A stretch of DNA of 64,000 bases from Gemmatimonadota bacterium. GTDB taxonomy: Bacteria > Gemmatimonadota > Gemmatimonadetes > Gemmatimonadales > GWC2-71-9. Below are positions 48,120 to 57,254 of the stretch, piece by piece (the first letter of the stretch is position 1; every line of letters starts with the position of its first letter). The stretch covers positions 1-64,000 of the forward strand of contig QHUB01000023.1 in the NCBI GenBank assembly GCA_003221035.1. Reading direction: 5' to 3'. Position numbers and translations under genes: made by a program. The notes beneath the pieces are model-generated. The model searched no databases. It was not told the origin of the DNA and saw only the letters and a list, made by a program, of their open reading frames with translations.

Positions 48120-51100
48120 TTAGAAGGTGGTCGAAATCCCGATAGTGATGATCTTGTTGCTCGGATACACGCCCTGGTCGATGCCGCGGGCTTCGTCGCG
48201 AATATCGCCCGTGTTGCCGCCCGACGAGGGCACCGGGAGCGACGGATCGAGCCCGGAGTAGCCGCTGATGGTGAACAGGTTCTCCGCCTGCAGATACACG
48301 CGCGCGGCCGGAATCCAGCGGATCAGAGCCGGCGGCAGGTTGTACGAGACCTGCAACGTGCGCATCCGAACGTACGAGCCGTCTTCAACCCAATAGCTCG
48401 AGAACTGGCGGCTGAAGTCGTCGCTGTTGTCGAGCCGCGGATACTTGGCATCCGGGTTGACCAGCTTGCCCGAGCAGCCGTTGACCGGGTCGCACGGCCC
48501 GTCGAGCTTCGCCGAAGCCGTCAGCATGTCTTTGGCCACGTTCGTCTGGAAGTAGCGGAACGCGTACCAGTATTTCTGCGTGTTGAAGATCTGGCCGCCG
48601 AAGCTGCCGAACACGGTGGCGCTTAGTTCCCAGTTGCCGCGCCGCAGGGCCAGGTCCAGACCGCCCGTGAAATCGGGATGCGGGCTGCCGATGAACGTCC
48701 GGTCGGCCGCCGTGATCTGGCCGTCGCCGTCCAGGTCCTTGAACTTGATGCGTCCCGGACGCGCGCCATTGGCCCAGTACGTCGCCGCATCGAGCGAGTC
48801 TGTGTAATAGCCCTCGGCGATCAGACCGTAGAACCCGCCGAGCGGGTGACCGAGCTCGTTGCGAACGGCGTTCTGCTCGCGAACCACGGAGCTGCCGCGG
48901 CCGAAGAAGAAGTCCTGCACGCCGTCGATCTTCGTGATCTCGTTCTTGTAATGGCTGCCGTTGAGCGTCACGCTCCACACCGTCGTGCCGACCGTGCTGT
49001 GATAGCCGACCGAGAAATCGATACCGGTGTTCCGCATGCTGCCGATGTTCAGAATCGGCGGCGCCGCGGAACCGCCCGTGGAGGGCTGCGGCGGGTCGAA
49101 CAGCAGGTTGTCGGTGTTGCGGCGATACACGTCCACCGTGGCGTTGCCCTTGCTCTGCGCGAACTCGAAGTCGAGTCCGAGGTTGGTGGAGTGATTCTCT
49201 TCCCATTTCAGGTTCGTGTTGCCGAGCGACGTGGTCTTGAATCCGGGCTGGATCGTCGAGCCCGTGCCGCCGATGTCGTAGAAGGTGTCACCGCGGCCGC
49301 CGCCGTACGTGTCGTAGATGCGCGTCGGGATGTTCTGGTTCCCGGTCACGCCCCACCCGAAGCGCAGCATGATGTTCTGCAGCGGCAGATGCTGGAAGAA
49401 GGATTCGCGGGAAAGCCGCCAGCCGGCCGCGAACGCCGGGAACGTACCCCAGCGGTTATCGGGCGAGAACGTCGACGAGCCGTCGCGCCGCACGGTGGCG
49501 CTCAGATAATAGCGGTCACCGTAGTTGTAGTCGGCTTTGCCGAAGAATGACAGCAGCGATTTCTTGTTGCCGAGGCTGCTGACGTTCTTGGAGGTCGGAT
49601 CGCACAACGCGTCGTCGATGTAGCGGGAATTGATGTCGTTGCTGCGGAGGCTCGCGCAATTGGCCGCCTCGAAGCGGGAATTGTTCTTGATCGCTTCCTG
49701 GCCCAGCAGCACCGTGACGTTGTGCTGGTTCATGGTGCGCGCATAGTTCAGCGTATTCGTCCAGGTCACTTCCGAGAAGTTGTTGTAGTTCTCGTTGATG
49801 CCGTCGATGTTCGTCGGCTCGTGGTCCTCGGGCGTCGCCGGTGAGTACCCGTGGTAGGAGCCCTGGGCGAGGTTGAAGCCGAACTTGGTCTTCAGCGACA
49901 GCGCATGCCCCGCGTCGACGGTGCCGAACACGTTGCCGAACATGCGGTCGTTCGTCGCGATGTTGCTCGCGGCGAAGTAGTTCACCTTGGCCGGGTTGGA
50001 CTGGTTCCCCAGCGTGTTGGCCTTGCCGGACCCCCAGTTGCCGCCGACGTCATGCACCGGGATCACCGGCTGCATGAAGATGTTCTTGCCGACGATGCCG
50101 CCTTCGCCCACGACGTCATCGGTGAGCCCCTCGGCGCCGTGATGCTGCTCGCGCGACACCGAAATGTTCTCGCCGATGCTCGCGCGCCCGATGTTGAACG
50201 TCGTATTGATCCGGGCGCCGCCGCGCTGGAACCGCGTGAATTTCGCGGTGCCGTCCTGGTCGAGGTAGTTGAGCGACACATGGTACGCGTTGTTGTCGCC
50301 GCCGCCCGAGATCGCCAGGTTCGCGTCCCGATACTGACCAGCCCCGAAGACCGATTTCCACCAGTTGGTCCCCGGGCTCCCGGCCATGATCAGGTTGTTC
50401 GGATACGCATAGGTGCTCGGATCCACGGCCATCGTGCAGGACCCACCGACGCTGCTGCAGCTCTGGCCGACGCCGTCATTGGGCCAGATGTAGGCGGGCA
50501 CGCTCGGACTGGTGGGGTCGCCGTAGATGTTGCGGGGGACGCCCTGTCCGGCATTGTCGTACGACGTTTTGACGACCTGGAAGTAGTCCAACGAATTCTG
50601 CATCAGGATCTCGTCATAGCCGTGCGTCGGCGTCGCGACACCGGTCCGGACGTCGAGCGTGATCTGCTGCTGCCCGGGCCGGCCCTTCTTCGTCTCGATG
50701 ATGATGACGCCGTTCGACGCGCGCGATCCGTAGATCGACGACGCCGAGCCGTCTTTCAAGACCTGCATCGAGGCGATGTCGTCGGGGTTCAGGAAGTTGA
50801 GGTACGACTCCTGAACGGGGGTCCCGTCCACGACGTACAGCGGATCGTTGTTCTGGAATCCGGTGACGCCGCGAATGCGGACCGTGCTGCGCGAGCCCGG
50901 CGCGCCGCCGTTTTCGACGGTGACGCCCGCGACCCGGCCGTCGAGCCGCTGCAGCACGCTCGACGAGGTCTGCTGCTGCGCGCTCTCGACGTTCACGCTG
51001 GCCACCGAGCCGGTGATGTCGGAACGACGCTGCGCGGTGTACCCGGTCACGATCACCGGCTCGAGCACGGCGACCGCGGACTCGAGCGCGACGTCGATCT

Positions 51101-51386
51101 GCGGCCGCCCTCCGATCGTGCGCGCCGCGCCCTTGTAGCCGATCAGGGCAAACAGCAGCACGCCGTCGGACGGAGCCGAAATCGCATACTTCCCGTTCGC
51201 GTCGGTTTGGGTTGTGGTGGTGGTCCCTCGCACCTGGACCGTCACACCGGGTAAGCGCTCGCCGGTGATCGAACTGACGGTGCCGGTGACCTGGGTTCCC
51301 TGAGCCTGCGCCCGTCCGGTCGTGGTGACCGCGAGCAACAGGCTCGTGCTCAATGCCGTGAATGCACGAATGAGTTTCTTTTCCAT
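48120..51386 (-). CDS. SusC/RagA-family TonB-dependent outer-membrane receptor
   Basis: A 1088-residue TonB-linked transporter paired with SusD. It has a signal peptide ending GRAQAQG, a carboxypeptidase-regulatory-like domain (VTGTVSSITGERLPGVTVQV), the SusC-type TonB/plug region (VIVTGYTAQRRSDITGSVASV, VRIRGVTGFQNNDPLYVVDG, LKDGSASSIYGSRASNGVI) and a 22-stranded barrel ending ITIGISTTF. A strong ribosome site (GGAGG) precedes ATG 51386. Upstream in the same direction is a ChbG-like deacetylase gene, 17 bp away. Confidence 0.95.
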   Translation of the reverse strand: MEKKLIRAFTALSTSLLLAVTTTGRAQAQGTQVTGTVSSITGERLPGVTVQVRGTTTTTQTDANGKYAISAPSDGVLLFALIGYKGAARTIGGRPQIDVALESAVAVLEPVIVTGYTAQRRSDITGSVASVNVESAQQQTSSSVLQRLDGRVAGVTVENGGAPGSRSTVRIRGVTGFQNNDPLYVVDGTPVQESYLNFLNPDDIASMQVLKDGSASSIYGSRASNGVIIIETKKGRPGQQQITLDVRTGVATPTHGYDEILMQNSLDYFQVVKTSYDNAGQGVPRNIYGDPTSPSVPAYIWPNDGVGQSCSSVGGSCTMAVDPSTYAYPNNLIMAGSPGTNWWKSVFGAGQYRDANLAISGGGDNNAYHVSLNYLDQDGTAKFTRFQRGGARINTTFNIGRASIGENISVSREQHHGAEGLTDDVVGEGGIVGKNIFMQPVIPVHDVGGNWGSGKANTLGNQSNPAKVNYFAASNIATNDRMFGNVFGTVDAGHALSLKTKFGFNLAQGSYHGYSPATPEDHEPTNIDGINENYNNFSEVTWTNTLNYARTMNQHNVTVLLGQEAIKNNSRFEAANCASLRSNDINSRYIDDALCDPTSKNVSSLGNKKSLLSFFGKADYNYGDRYYLSATVRRDGSSTFSPDNRWGTFPAFAAGWRLSRESFFQHLPLQNIMLRFGWGVTGNQNIPTRIYDTYGGGRGDTFYDIGGTGSTIQPGFKTTSLGNTNLKWEENHSTNLGLDFEFAQSKGNATVDVYRRNTDNLLFDPPQPSTGGSAAPPILNIGSMRNTGIDFSVGYHSTVGTTVWSVTLNGSHYKNEITKIDGVQDFFFGRGSSVVREQNAVRNELGHPLGGFYGLIAEGYYTDSLDAATYWANGARPGRIKFKDLDGDGQITAADRTFIGSPHPDFTGGLDLALRRGNWELSATVFGSFGGQIFNTQKYWYAFRYFQTNVAKDMLTASAKLDGPCDPVNGCSGKLVNPDAKYPRLDNSDDFSRQFSSYWVEDGSYVRMRTLQVSYNLPPALIRWIPAARVYLQAENLFTISGYSGLDPSLPVPSSGGNTGDIRDEARGIDQGVYPSNKIITIGISTTF

Positions 51387-51403
51387 GAACTCCTCCGCCT
51401 CCT

Positions 51404-52306
51404 TCAGTCGACGGGTCTCCGCATGGACTGCAAGCCTTCCCGGACAATCACATCGCGATACGTGAGGAGCTGGATGTTGCGCGCCTTGAGGGCGCTGCTG
51501 AACCGGGGCGAGGTCAACGCGGTCAACTCGCCCTGGCGGTTCTTGCTCATGTCGGAAAGCGGCTCGTCGGTGTTCATGTCGACCAGCGCGCCCAGCTCCT
51601 CGTTGTCGATCCCGACATGCGTAACGACCGCGTTCAGGCCCGGCTTCAGGCGGTTGATGAACGCGACCAAGCTGTCTGCCTTTTTATCCGGCGCCGCGGC
51701 GTACTGCGGCGCGTCCATCGCCTCCCCGAAATAGCCCGACATCCCGAGCCCGTACTCCTTCGCGAGCCGCTCCGTCAGCTCGCGAAACTCGGGACGCCCC
51801 ACCGTCCCCATGTGCTCGTCGACGTAATCGATCTTGATGCCGGAGCGAAGCGCGCGCTCGATCTGCGCGCGCAATTCCTTTTCGACTTCGGCGAGCTGAG
51901 GATTGTGCTGATGCAGCGCGTCGTAGGACGGAAAGAAAAAGCCGTTCTCATCGACCAGCGATGGAACGGCTTGACTGCCTGCGACCGGACCCCAGCGGTA
52001 ATTCTTCCACTCCGAATTCAACGCCAGATGGATGCCGACGGCGACGTTTGGATGCTGCTTCAAAATCTCGACGGCCTCCTGATACCACGGACAGACGAAC
52101 AGCACCGACACCGATACCGGCATTCCGGTCGAGACCAGCCGCTGCATCGCCATGTTGACGCTGTGACTCATGCCGATGTCGTCGGTGCGGATCACCAGCG
52201 CGACCGCGGCGGGAGCTCCGGCCGGCGAAGTTTGCGCCGACACGAACGCCACGAAGCCGGCCGACAGCAGCCAGCAAAAGACAGTGACAGTTCGAACTAG
52301 GCGCAT
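51404..52306 (-). CDS. ChbG/YdjC-family carbohydrate deacetylase, exported
   Basis: A 300-residue protein with a signal peptide (VTVFCWLLSAGFVAFVSA). The metal motif RTDDIGMSHSVNMA, then GIHLALNSEW and DYVDEHMGTVGRPEF, match the YdjC/ChbG family, which removes an acetyl group from chitooligosaccharides or related amino sugars. ATG 52306 begins the signal peptide; longer in-frame starts are rejected. It stands first in a ChbG-SusC-SusD operon, supporting an amino-sugar polymer as the substrate (inference). Confidence 0.85.
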   Translation of the reverse strand: MRLVRTVTVFCWLLSAGFVAFVSAQTSPAGAPAAVALVIRTDDIGMSHSVNMAMQRLVSTGMPVSVSVLFVCPWYQEAVEILKQHPNVAVGIHLALNSEWKNYRWGPVAGSQAVPSLVDENGFFFPSYDALHQHNPQLAEVEKELRAQIERALRSGIKIDYVDEHMGTVGRPEFRELTERLAKEYGLGMSGYFGEAMDAPQYAAAPDKKADSLVAFINRLKPGLNAVVTHVGIDNEELGALVDMNTDEPLSDMSKNRQGELTALTSPRFSSALKARNIQLLTYRDVIVREGLQSMRRPVD

Positions 52307-52411
52307 AGGCGGCTGCTCCGGTGGGCGAACGGTCGAACGTGTAACGGAAAAGCCTAACTTGGTCTTCGAGGGGGGAACGACAAGACCCCCGCTCCGGGTC
52401 ACCTGATCAGG

Positions 52412-52714
52412 CTACAGTGAACGCCTGCTGTCCACCCGTTGCCGGCCGCTGCTCGAGCGTTTGGGAAGTGTGCGGAATTCGGCGAACACGCGCACGAGCA
52501 GCTCTTCGCGACTCTGCACGTGGAGCTTTCGGTAAATGCGCCAGAGATACGTATGCACCGTGTGCGGCGACAGCCCGAGCCGAGCCGCGGCGTCTTTTTC
52601 CGAATTCCCATCGAACACCGCGCGAACGATGCCGCACTCGCGGGGGGACAGACCGAGACAGCTCGCGAGCGAGCGCCATTCACCAGGAACGAACACGGCT
52701 TGACCGGGAGTCAT
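52412..52714 (-). CDS. LuxR-type helix-turn-helix protein (single domain)
   Basis: A 100-residue protein consisting almost only of a GerE/LuxR DNA-binding domain: LGLSPRECGIVRAVFDGNSE, then KDAAARLGLSPHTVHTYLWR as the helix-turn-helix and IYRKLHVQSREELLVRV. No receiver or ligand domain is present. ATG 52714 overlaps the GNAT stop (ATGA). It could regulate the neighbouring SusC/SusD or oxidoreductase operon. A 10-bp palindrome CCTGATCAGG (52402-52411) lies directly after its stop, in the space before the ChbG-SusC-SusD operon, and is a possible binding site. Confidence 0.8.
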   Translation of the reverse strand: MTPGQAVFVPGEWRSLASCLGLSPRECGIVRAVFDGNSEKDAAARLGLSPHTVHTYLWRIYRKLHVQSREELLVRVFAEFRTLPKRSSSGRQRVDSRRSL

Positions 52715-53271
52715 GAGGACCCAATATGCTGCGCGCTCTGTTCCCACCGCCAGACCGGTCCATCGTCCGGATCCACGACATCCCCGACATGCACGAAGCC
52801 GCATTTCGTAAGGACGCGTGTGGACGCATTCGCCTCAGGCCGCGTATGGGCGCGCAGGAGCCGCACGCGCGCGTCGCCGCTCGCGAAGTGAATCAGCGCG
52901 CGAGCCGCCTCGGTCGCGTATCCCCGCCCCTCGCGAGACGCCACCACCCCGTAGGCGATTTCGACCATCCCCGCGCCGTCGGGCTCGCCCTTGAATCCCG
53001 CGCCGCCGACGATTTGCCCGCTGGCCTTTTCGATGACCCAGAACCCGTGCCGCCAGGGATCGGGCCCCTGCCCCGCCCGAGCGCGCAGCGCCTCGAGCCA
53101 TTTCGGCGACACCTCGCCCGAGACGTAAAACCCCCGCAGGCCATCTGCGGGGGTCAGCGCCACGAGCGCTTCGAAGTTGTGCGGCTCCTCGATGAGCGCC
53201 AGCAGCTGGTCCGGCGTGTAAGCGAGCAGCGTCAGCCGCGGTGTGTGGAGCTCGACCGGATCATGTGGCAT
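52711..53271 (-). CDS. GNAT-family N-acetyltransferase (RimJ/RimL-like)
   Basis: A 186-residue acetyltransferase starting LHTPRLTLLAYTPDQLLALI, with IVGGAGFKGEPDGAGMVEIAYGV and the acetyl-CoA loop REGRGYATEAARALI; VLTKCGFVHVGDV is the late motif. The best match is the RimJ/RimL branch acting on protein N-termini or small amines. ATG 53271 overlaps the upstream gene end; the TTG at 53283 is less likely. It is coupled to the LuxR-type gene. Confidence 0.85.
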   Translation of the reverse strand: MPHDPVELHTPRLTLLAYTPDQLLALIEEPHNFEALVALTPADGLRGFYVSGEVSPKWLEALRARAGQGPDPWRHGFWVIEKASGQIVGGAGFKGEPDGAGMVEIAYGVVASREGRGYATEAARALIHFASGDARVRLLRAHTRPEANASTRVLTKCGFVHVGDVVDPDDGPVWRWEQSAQHIGSS

Positions 53272-53800
53272 CGTAGCCGGCAAAGTCTCCCGGTTGAATC
53301 ACGTTGCCCTTGTAGTGCTGGTCGTCGTGGATCCCGATCTTCGACGTGTAGTACGCGTTGATCGTCCCGCTCTTGATCTGCTTGAAGAACTTCTCGGCGT
53401 CGGTCTTGGGATCTTTTTCCGCCGTGGCGATGCGCGTCAGCAACGCCAGCCGTTGCGCGGGCGTCGCCTGCATGAACGTCTTGCCCCCGTTCATCTCGCG
53501 CGACAGCGCCTCGACCGCCGCGATGCCGGTCCGCCACTTCTGCGGCTCGTCCTTCTCGAACGCCTCCGCCAGGGTCTTGTCGATGAACGCGGCGCACGCC
53601 GCGGCGCGCGCGCCGGCCGACTGCGCATCGGTCGGAATGATCATGTCGCCCATCTCGTCCACCAGCGCGAATTCCGCCGGAGTGAAGAACTTGGGAGCCG
53701 GGAGCCGGGAGCCGGCAACAGCGTTCACGAGTGGCAGCGCCGCGGCCGCCGCGGCGGCAGCCGCACTCTGCTGGATCATTTTGCGGCGCGAGATCGTCAT
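53261..53800 (-). CDS. Gluconate 2-dehydrogenase subunit 3 family protein, Tat-exported
   Basis: A 179-residue small subunit with a twin-arginine signal (MTISRRKMIQQSAAAAA). The mature domain has the family pattern FFTPAEFALVDEMGDMIIPTD and AAFIDKTLAEAF. In gluconate 2-dehydrogenase this gamma subunit escorts the flavoprotein through the Tat system. ATG 53800 overlaps the GMC stop (ATGA). A triple GGGAGCC repeat near 53694-53716 encodes the junction after the signal (VAGSRLPAPK). Confidence 0.87.
   Translation of the reverse strand: MTISRRKMIQQSAAAAAAAAALPLVNAVAGSRLPAPKFFTPAEFALVDEMGDMIIPTDAQSAGARAAACAAFIDKTLAEAFEKDEPQKWRTGIAAVEALSREMNGGKTFMQATPAQRLALLTRIATAEKDPKTDAEKFFKQIKSGTINAYYTSKIGIHDDQHYKGNVIQPGDFAGYDAT
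53694..53716. repeat. Triple GGGAGCC repeat after a Tat signal
   Basis: GGGAGCCGGGAGCCGGGAGC is a threefold direct repeat at the signal-peptide/mature boundary of the gluconate dehydrogenase small subunit. A related CGGCTCCCGACTCC sequence lies at the minus-strand junction near 20445-20460. Confidence 0.55.
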
Positions 53801-55584
53801 AGGTTCCCCCGCTTGAATTCGTCGGCCAGGTGCTCGCACGAGCGCCAGCACAACGACATGATCGTCCACGTCGGATTCTGGCACGACGCGCTCACGTGAC
53901 TCGAGCCGTCCACCACGAACAGGTTCTTCACGTCGTGCGATTGCTGGAACTGGTTCAGGACCGAGGTCTTCGGGTCATTGCCCATGCGCGCCGTGCCGAG
54001 CTCGTGAATCGACCAGCCCTCGGTGAGAATCTGCTTGTCTTCGCCGATCACTTCGATGCCGGCGGCTTCGAACATCTCCTTGCCCGCCGCCACCATGTCC
54101 GCGCACATGTTCTTCTCATTGTCGCTGAACTGATAATGAAACCGCAGCGCCGGAATTCCCCAGTGGTCCTTCTCGACGGGGTCGAGATCGACATAGTTCT
54201 CGTAGCGCGCGAGCACCTCGCCGAAGCCGCCCATCCCGATGAACGCGCCGGCATGATCGCGCACCGTCTTCTTGAACTGCCCGCCGAAGCCCGGGGTGTC
54301 CCAGGCGTTGCTCGGGAAAATCGAGAACCCCGCGCCGCCCTCGAACCCGTAGCCGCGAACGAAGCCGTTCTGCTTGTCCTGCAGATTGCGGAAGCGCGGC
54401 ACGTAAAAGCCGCCCGGCTTGCCGTCGTCGAGCGTCGGCGCGACTCCCACCTGCTCTTTCACCAACCCCGTCACGCCCGGGCCCATCACGTGCTCGCAGA
54501 AGTTGTGGCCGACGTGCCCGCTCGAGTTGCCGATCCCGTTCGGGTATTGCCGGGACTGCGACAGCAGCAGCAGCCGCGCGCTCTCGAGCGTCGACGCCGC
54601 CACAATCACGACCTTGGCTTTCGCCTCGTACGTCTTGAGGGTCTGCGAATCGACGAACGAGACCCCGCGCGCTTTGCCCGTGTTCGGGTCCACCAGCACT
54701 TCATGCGCGGTCGCATTGGTGCGCAGGGTCAGATTCCCCGTATCCATCGCGGGATAGATGAGACCCGTCGGCGAATCGAACGCGGCGTGAATGTCGCAAC
54801 CGCCGGGCCGCCGGCCGCACGCGCCGCGGCCAAAACATTTGCTGCGATACTTGTTCTTCACGCCATCGGTCGTCACGCCCGCGCGGTACGGCGTCGCGGT
54901 CCGCCCCATCCCCTGCAGCGCCTTGCGCAGCTGCACCTCCGCTTTGGTGAGCTTGTTCGGCCGCTGGAACAGCGAGTCGGGCAGATGAGCCAGGTTTTCC
55001 TTGTGCCCGGAGATGCCGAGGAGCAGGTCGACCTTGTCGTAGTACGGTTCGATGTCGGCGTAGGAGATCGGCCAGTCTTCGCCGTAGCCGTCGTGGGTCT
55101 TGCCCTTGAAGTCGTAATCCGACAGGCGCAGCGCGAGCCGGCCCCAGATGTTCGTCTTGCCGCCGAGGAGACGCGCGCGCACCCACGCGTACTTGGTTCC
55201 GGTGTACGGATTGTCCTTCTCGTCCACCAGGATGTTCTTGACGTAGTCGGAGCCGCCCCAGCCGCCGACGTAGGAGAACACGTGCTTGAACGACGAGTTC
55301 TTGGCGTAGGGGGGCTGCCGGATGTTGTACTCGTTGAAGCGAATCGCGTGATCTCCCGGCGGCGCTTCGCCGCGGCGCGGATGCTCATACGGCCACTGCA
55401 TCGACCGCAGCTCGGCGTTGATGTCGATCTTCTTGCCCGCTTCGAGCAGCAGCACTTTCATCCCCTGCGCGGTCAGCACGTGACAGGCCATGCCGCCGGC
55501 CGCGCCGGAGCCCACCACCACGGCGTCGTAGGTTTTCGAGAGATCGACTTCCGGCTCCTGGTACCGATAGCGAATGAGAGTCAT
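53797..55584 (-). CDS. GMC-family FAD oxidoreductase (gluconate/sugar dehydrogenase flavoprotein)
   Basis: A 595-residue flavoprotein. FAD binding is shown by DAVVVGSGAAGGMACHVL and LLLEAGKKID; a GMC-type middle has ARLLGGKTNIWG and the substrate domain. The C-terminal FAD/active-site segment is IHELGTARMGND then LFVVDGSSHVSASCQNPT. With the subunit-3 gene it forms a periplasmic sugar-oxidising dehydrogenase; a cytochrome subunit gene is not adjacent. It has no signal of its own, consistent with Tat hitch-hiking on the small subunit. Confidence 0.9.
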   Translation of the reverse strand: MTLIRYRYQEPEVDLSKTYDAVVVGSGAAGGMACHVLTAQGMKVLLLEAGKKIDINAELRSMQWPYEHPRRGEAPPGDHAIRFNEYNIRQPPYAKNSSFKHVFSYVGGWGGSDYVKNILVDEKDNPYTGTKYAWVRARLLGGKTNIWGRLALRLSDYDFKGKTHDGYGEDWPISYADIEPYYDKVDLLLGISGHKENLAHLPDSLFQRPNKLTKAEVQLRKALQGMGRTATPYRAGVTTDGVKNKYRSKCFGRGACGRRPGGCDIHAAFDSPTGLIYPAMDTGNLTLRTNATAHEVLVDPNTGKARGVSFVDSQTLKTYEAKAKVVIVAASTLESARLLLLSQSRQYPNGIGNSSGHVGHNFCEHVMGPGVTGLVKEQVGVAPTLDDGKPGGFYVPRFRNLQDKQNGFVRGYGFEGGAGFSIFPSNAWDTPGFGGQFKKTVRDHAGAFIGMGGFGEVLARYENYVDLDPVEKDHWGIPALRFHYQFSDNEKNMCADMVAAGKEMFEAAGIEVIGEDKQILTEGWSIHELGTARMGNDPKTSVLNQFQQSHDVKNLFVVDGSSHVSASCQNPTWTIMSLCWRSCEHLADEFKRGNL

Positions 55585-55597
55585 GCGTTCTTCCTTT

Positions 55598-56335
55598 TCA
55601 AGGAACCTTCTCGAGCAGCGCGACCAGCTCGGTGCGATGCGTGCGTTCGGGTAAATGGTCCGAGACCATCTTGATGACGGGCCAGCCGCGCGCCGCGGCG
55701 CGGTCAGCGAACATCTGGAACGGATCGGGCGTGATCTGCGGCTCGTACGTCAGGATATAGGTGCTGGCGACCTTGAGTCGGGCGGGGTTCACGAGCCGCA
55801 GGGTGTCCGTGAACGTTTTCAGCGACATCGGCACATCACGGGGAATCACCGTGGTATCCTGCACCCACACCGGCACCGTGTACCCCTCGCGCGTGATGCC
55901 GGCCACGAACTTCGCGCGCGCCGTATCCGGAATCGACATCACCGACTCGCCGGAGTCCGGCAGCAGCGCGTCGAGATACACGAGACGCTTGATGCGATCG
56001 GGCACGCGATCGGCCACGCCGGTGATCACCATCCCGCCGTAGCTGTGCCCGACCAGCACCACGTCGTGAAGATTGTCCCACAGAATCGCGTTGACGACGT
56101 CCTCGATGTGCGTCTCGAGCCCGATCGCGGGCGAGGCCAGGTGATGACGCTCGCCCAGCCCCGTCAACGTGACGCGGACGACTTTGTGCCCGTGCGTCGT
56201 CAGCATCGAATCGATCGCGAGCCAATCCCAGCCGCCGCCCCACGCACCGTGGACAATGACATACGTGTTGTGCTTCGCCGGATGAACCGGCGGCTGCTGC
56301 ACCAGCAATGCCGCGGTCAGCAGGACCGGAAGCAT
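55598..56335 (-). CDS. Secreted alpha/beta hydrolase
   Basis: A 245-residue esterase-like enzyme with a signal peptide (LPVLLTAALLVQQPPVHP). Oxyanion loop YVIVHGAWGGGWDW; nucleophile GHSYGGMVI; acid in LVYLDALLPDSG or later; His in SDHLPERTH. It resembles the plant hydroxynitrile-lyase/methylesterase-type hydrolases often found in soil bacteria. ATG 56335 lies 4 bp after the TIM-barrel stop, in the same operon. Substrate unknown. Confidence 0.85.
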   Translation of the reverse strand: MLPVLLTAALLVQQPPVHPAKHNTYVIVHGAWGGGWDWLAIDSMLTTHGHKVVRVTLTGLGERHHLASPAIGLETHIEDVVNAILWDNLHDVVLVGHSYGGMVITGVADRVPDRIKRLVYLDALLPDSGESVMSIPDTARAKFVAGITREGYTVPVWVQDTTVIPRDVPMSLKTFTDTLRLVNPARLKVASTYILTYEPQITPDPFQMFADRAAARGWPVIKMVSDHLPERTHRTELVALLEKVP

Positions 56336-56339
56336 TTCG

Positions 56340-57191
56340 TCAGAACTCCAGCGCGCGCAGGTAATCGCAATTGGCTTTCGCGTCGGCGAGATCGCCCGCG
56401 GCGTCCTTAGCGGTTTCCTGCTCGACAAACACCGTTTTCTGTTCGAGCGCCGGGACGGCGGCCAGGAACTTCTTGACGTCCAGTATGCCTTTGCCGAGCA
56501 GCGTGTCGCTCGAGCGGTCGGGCAGCGCGTCCTTGAGGTGGAAGCTGAAGAACCGGTTCGGATACTTCTGGAGGTATTGCATCGGGTCACCGCCGCCGAT
56601 CAGCATGTTGCCGACATCGAGCTGGAGATGCGTGACGGATGGATCGAGGCGCTCGATGAAGACGTCGAAGGGCACCTTGCCCTCGATCGGCTTCTGATGG
56701 TAGGCCTCATTATGGAAGGCGAGCCAGATGCCGTGCTTGCGCGCGACCGCGCCCGCGGCGTTGAAGCGATCGGCCCACTCTTTCCAGTCGTCGAGCGTCT
56801 GCTTGGTCCAGTCCTCGAAGTCCGGGACGGTGCACTGCTCCTGTCCCAGTGTCTTTGCGATTTCGAGGCTGCGCTCCCAGCCCACGAAAATCGTGTCAGC
56901 CGACATGTGACAGGAGGGCGCGCGCAGACCTTCATTCTTGAGCGTCGCGGCCACCTGCTGCGGCGTGCGGCCAAACAGATTGAACGACCAGAGCAACTCG
57001 ACGTCGGTGTACCCCATCGCGCGCACCTGCGCGAGCGTGCGATCCGGGTCCTGCATCATCGCGTGGCGCACCGCGTACGTCTCGAGCCCGATGCGGTCGA
57101 GCTTCTTCGCTGACGTATTGCTGGGAACGCGCGCGAGCACGCCGCCCGCGGCCGCCGCTCCCAGGGTCTGAAGAAAATCGCGTCGTTGCAT
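56340..57191 (-). CDS. Tat-exported sugar phosphate isomerase/epimerase-like TIM barrel
   Basis: A 283-residue protein with a twin-arginine signal (MQRRDFLQTLGAAAAGG) and a xylose-isomerase-like TIM barrel. Conserved segments are DVELLWSFNLFG, GIWLAFHNEAYHQ (His/Glu), VTHLQLDVGNMLIGGGD (Asp), FFSFHLKDALPD (His/Lys-Asp). Export by Tat suggests a periplasmic sugar or lactone epimerase acting with the GMC dehydrogenase downstream. ATG 57191 begins the Tat signal. Confidence 0.87.
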   Translation of the reverse strand: MQRRDFLQTLGAAAAGGVLARVPSNTSAKKLDRIGLETYAVRHAMMQDPDRTLAQVRAMGYTDVELLWSFNLFGRTPQQVAATLKNEGLRAPSCHMSADTIFVGWERSLEIAKTLGQEQCTVPDFEDWTKQTLDDWKEWADRFNAAGAVARKHGIWLAFHNEAYHQKPIEGKVPFDVFIERLDPSVTHLQLDVGNMLIGGGDPMQYLQKYPNRFFSFHLKDALPDRSSDTLLGKGILDVKKFLAAVPALEQKTVFVEQETAKDAAGDLADAKANCDYLRALEF

Positions 57192-57254
57192 GGTTTCCTC
57201 CCGCCGAGAATCTACCGGTCGCTGAACGAGTGAGCGAGCGATATCATTGCGGCC

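Noticed and set aside
53600-53800. Alanine-rich run in the gluconate dehydrogenase small subunit as a frameshift artefact
   Set aside because: It is part of a normal Tat signal peptide followed by an intact domain.
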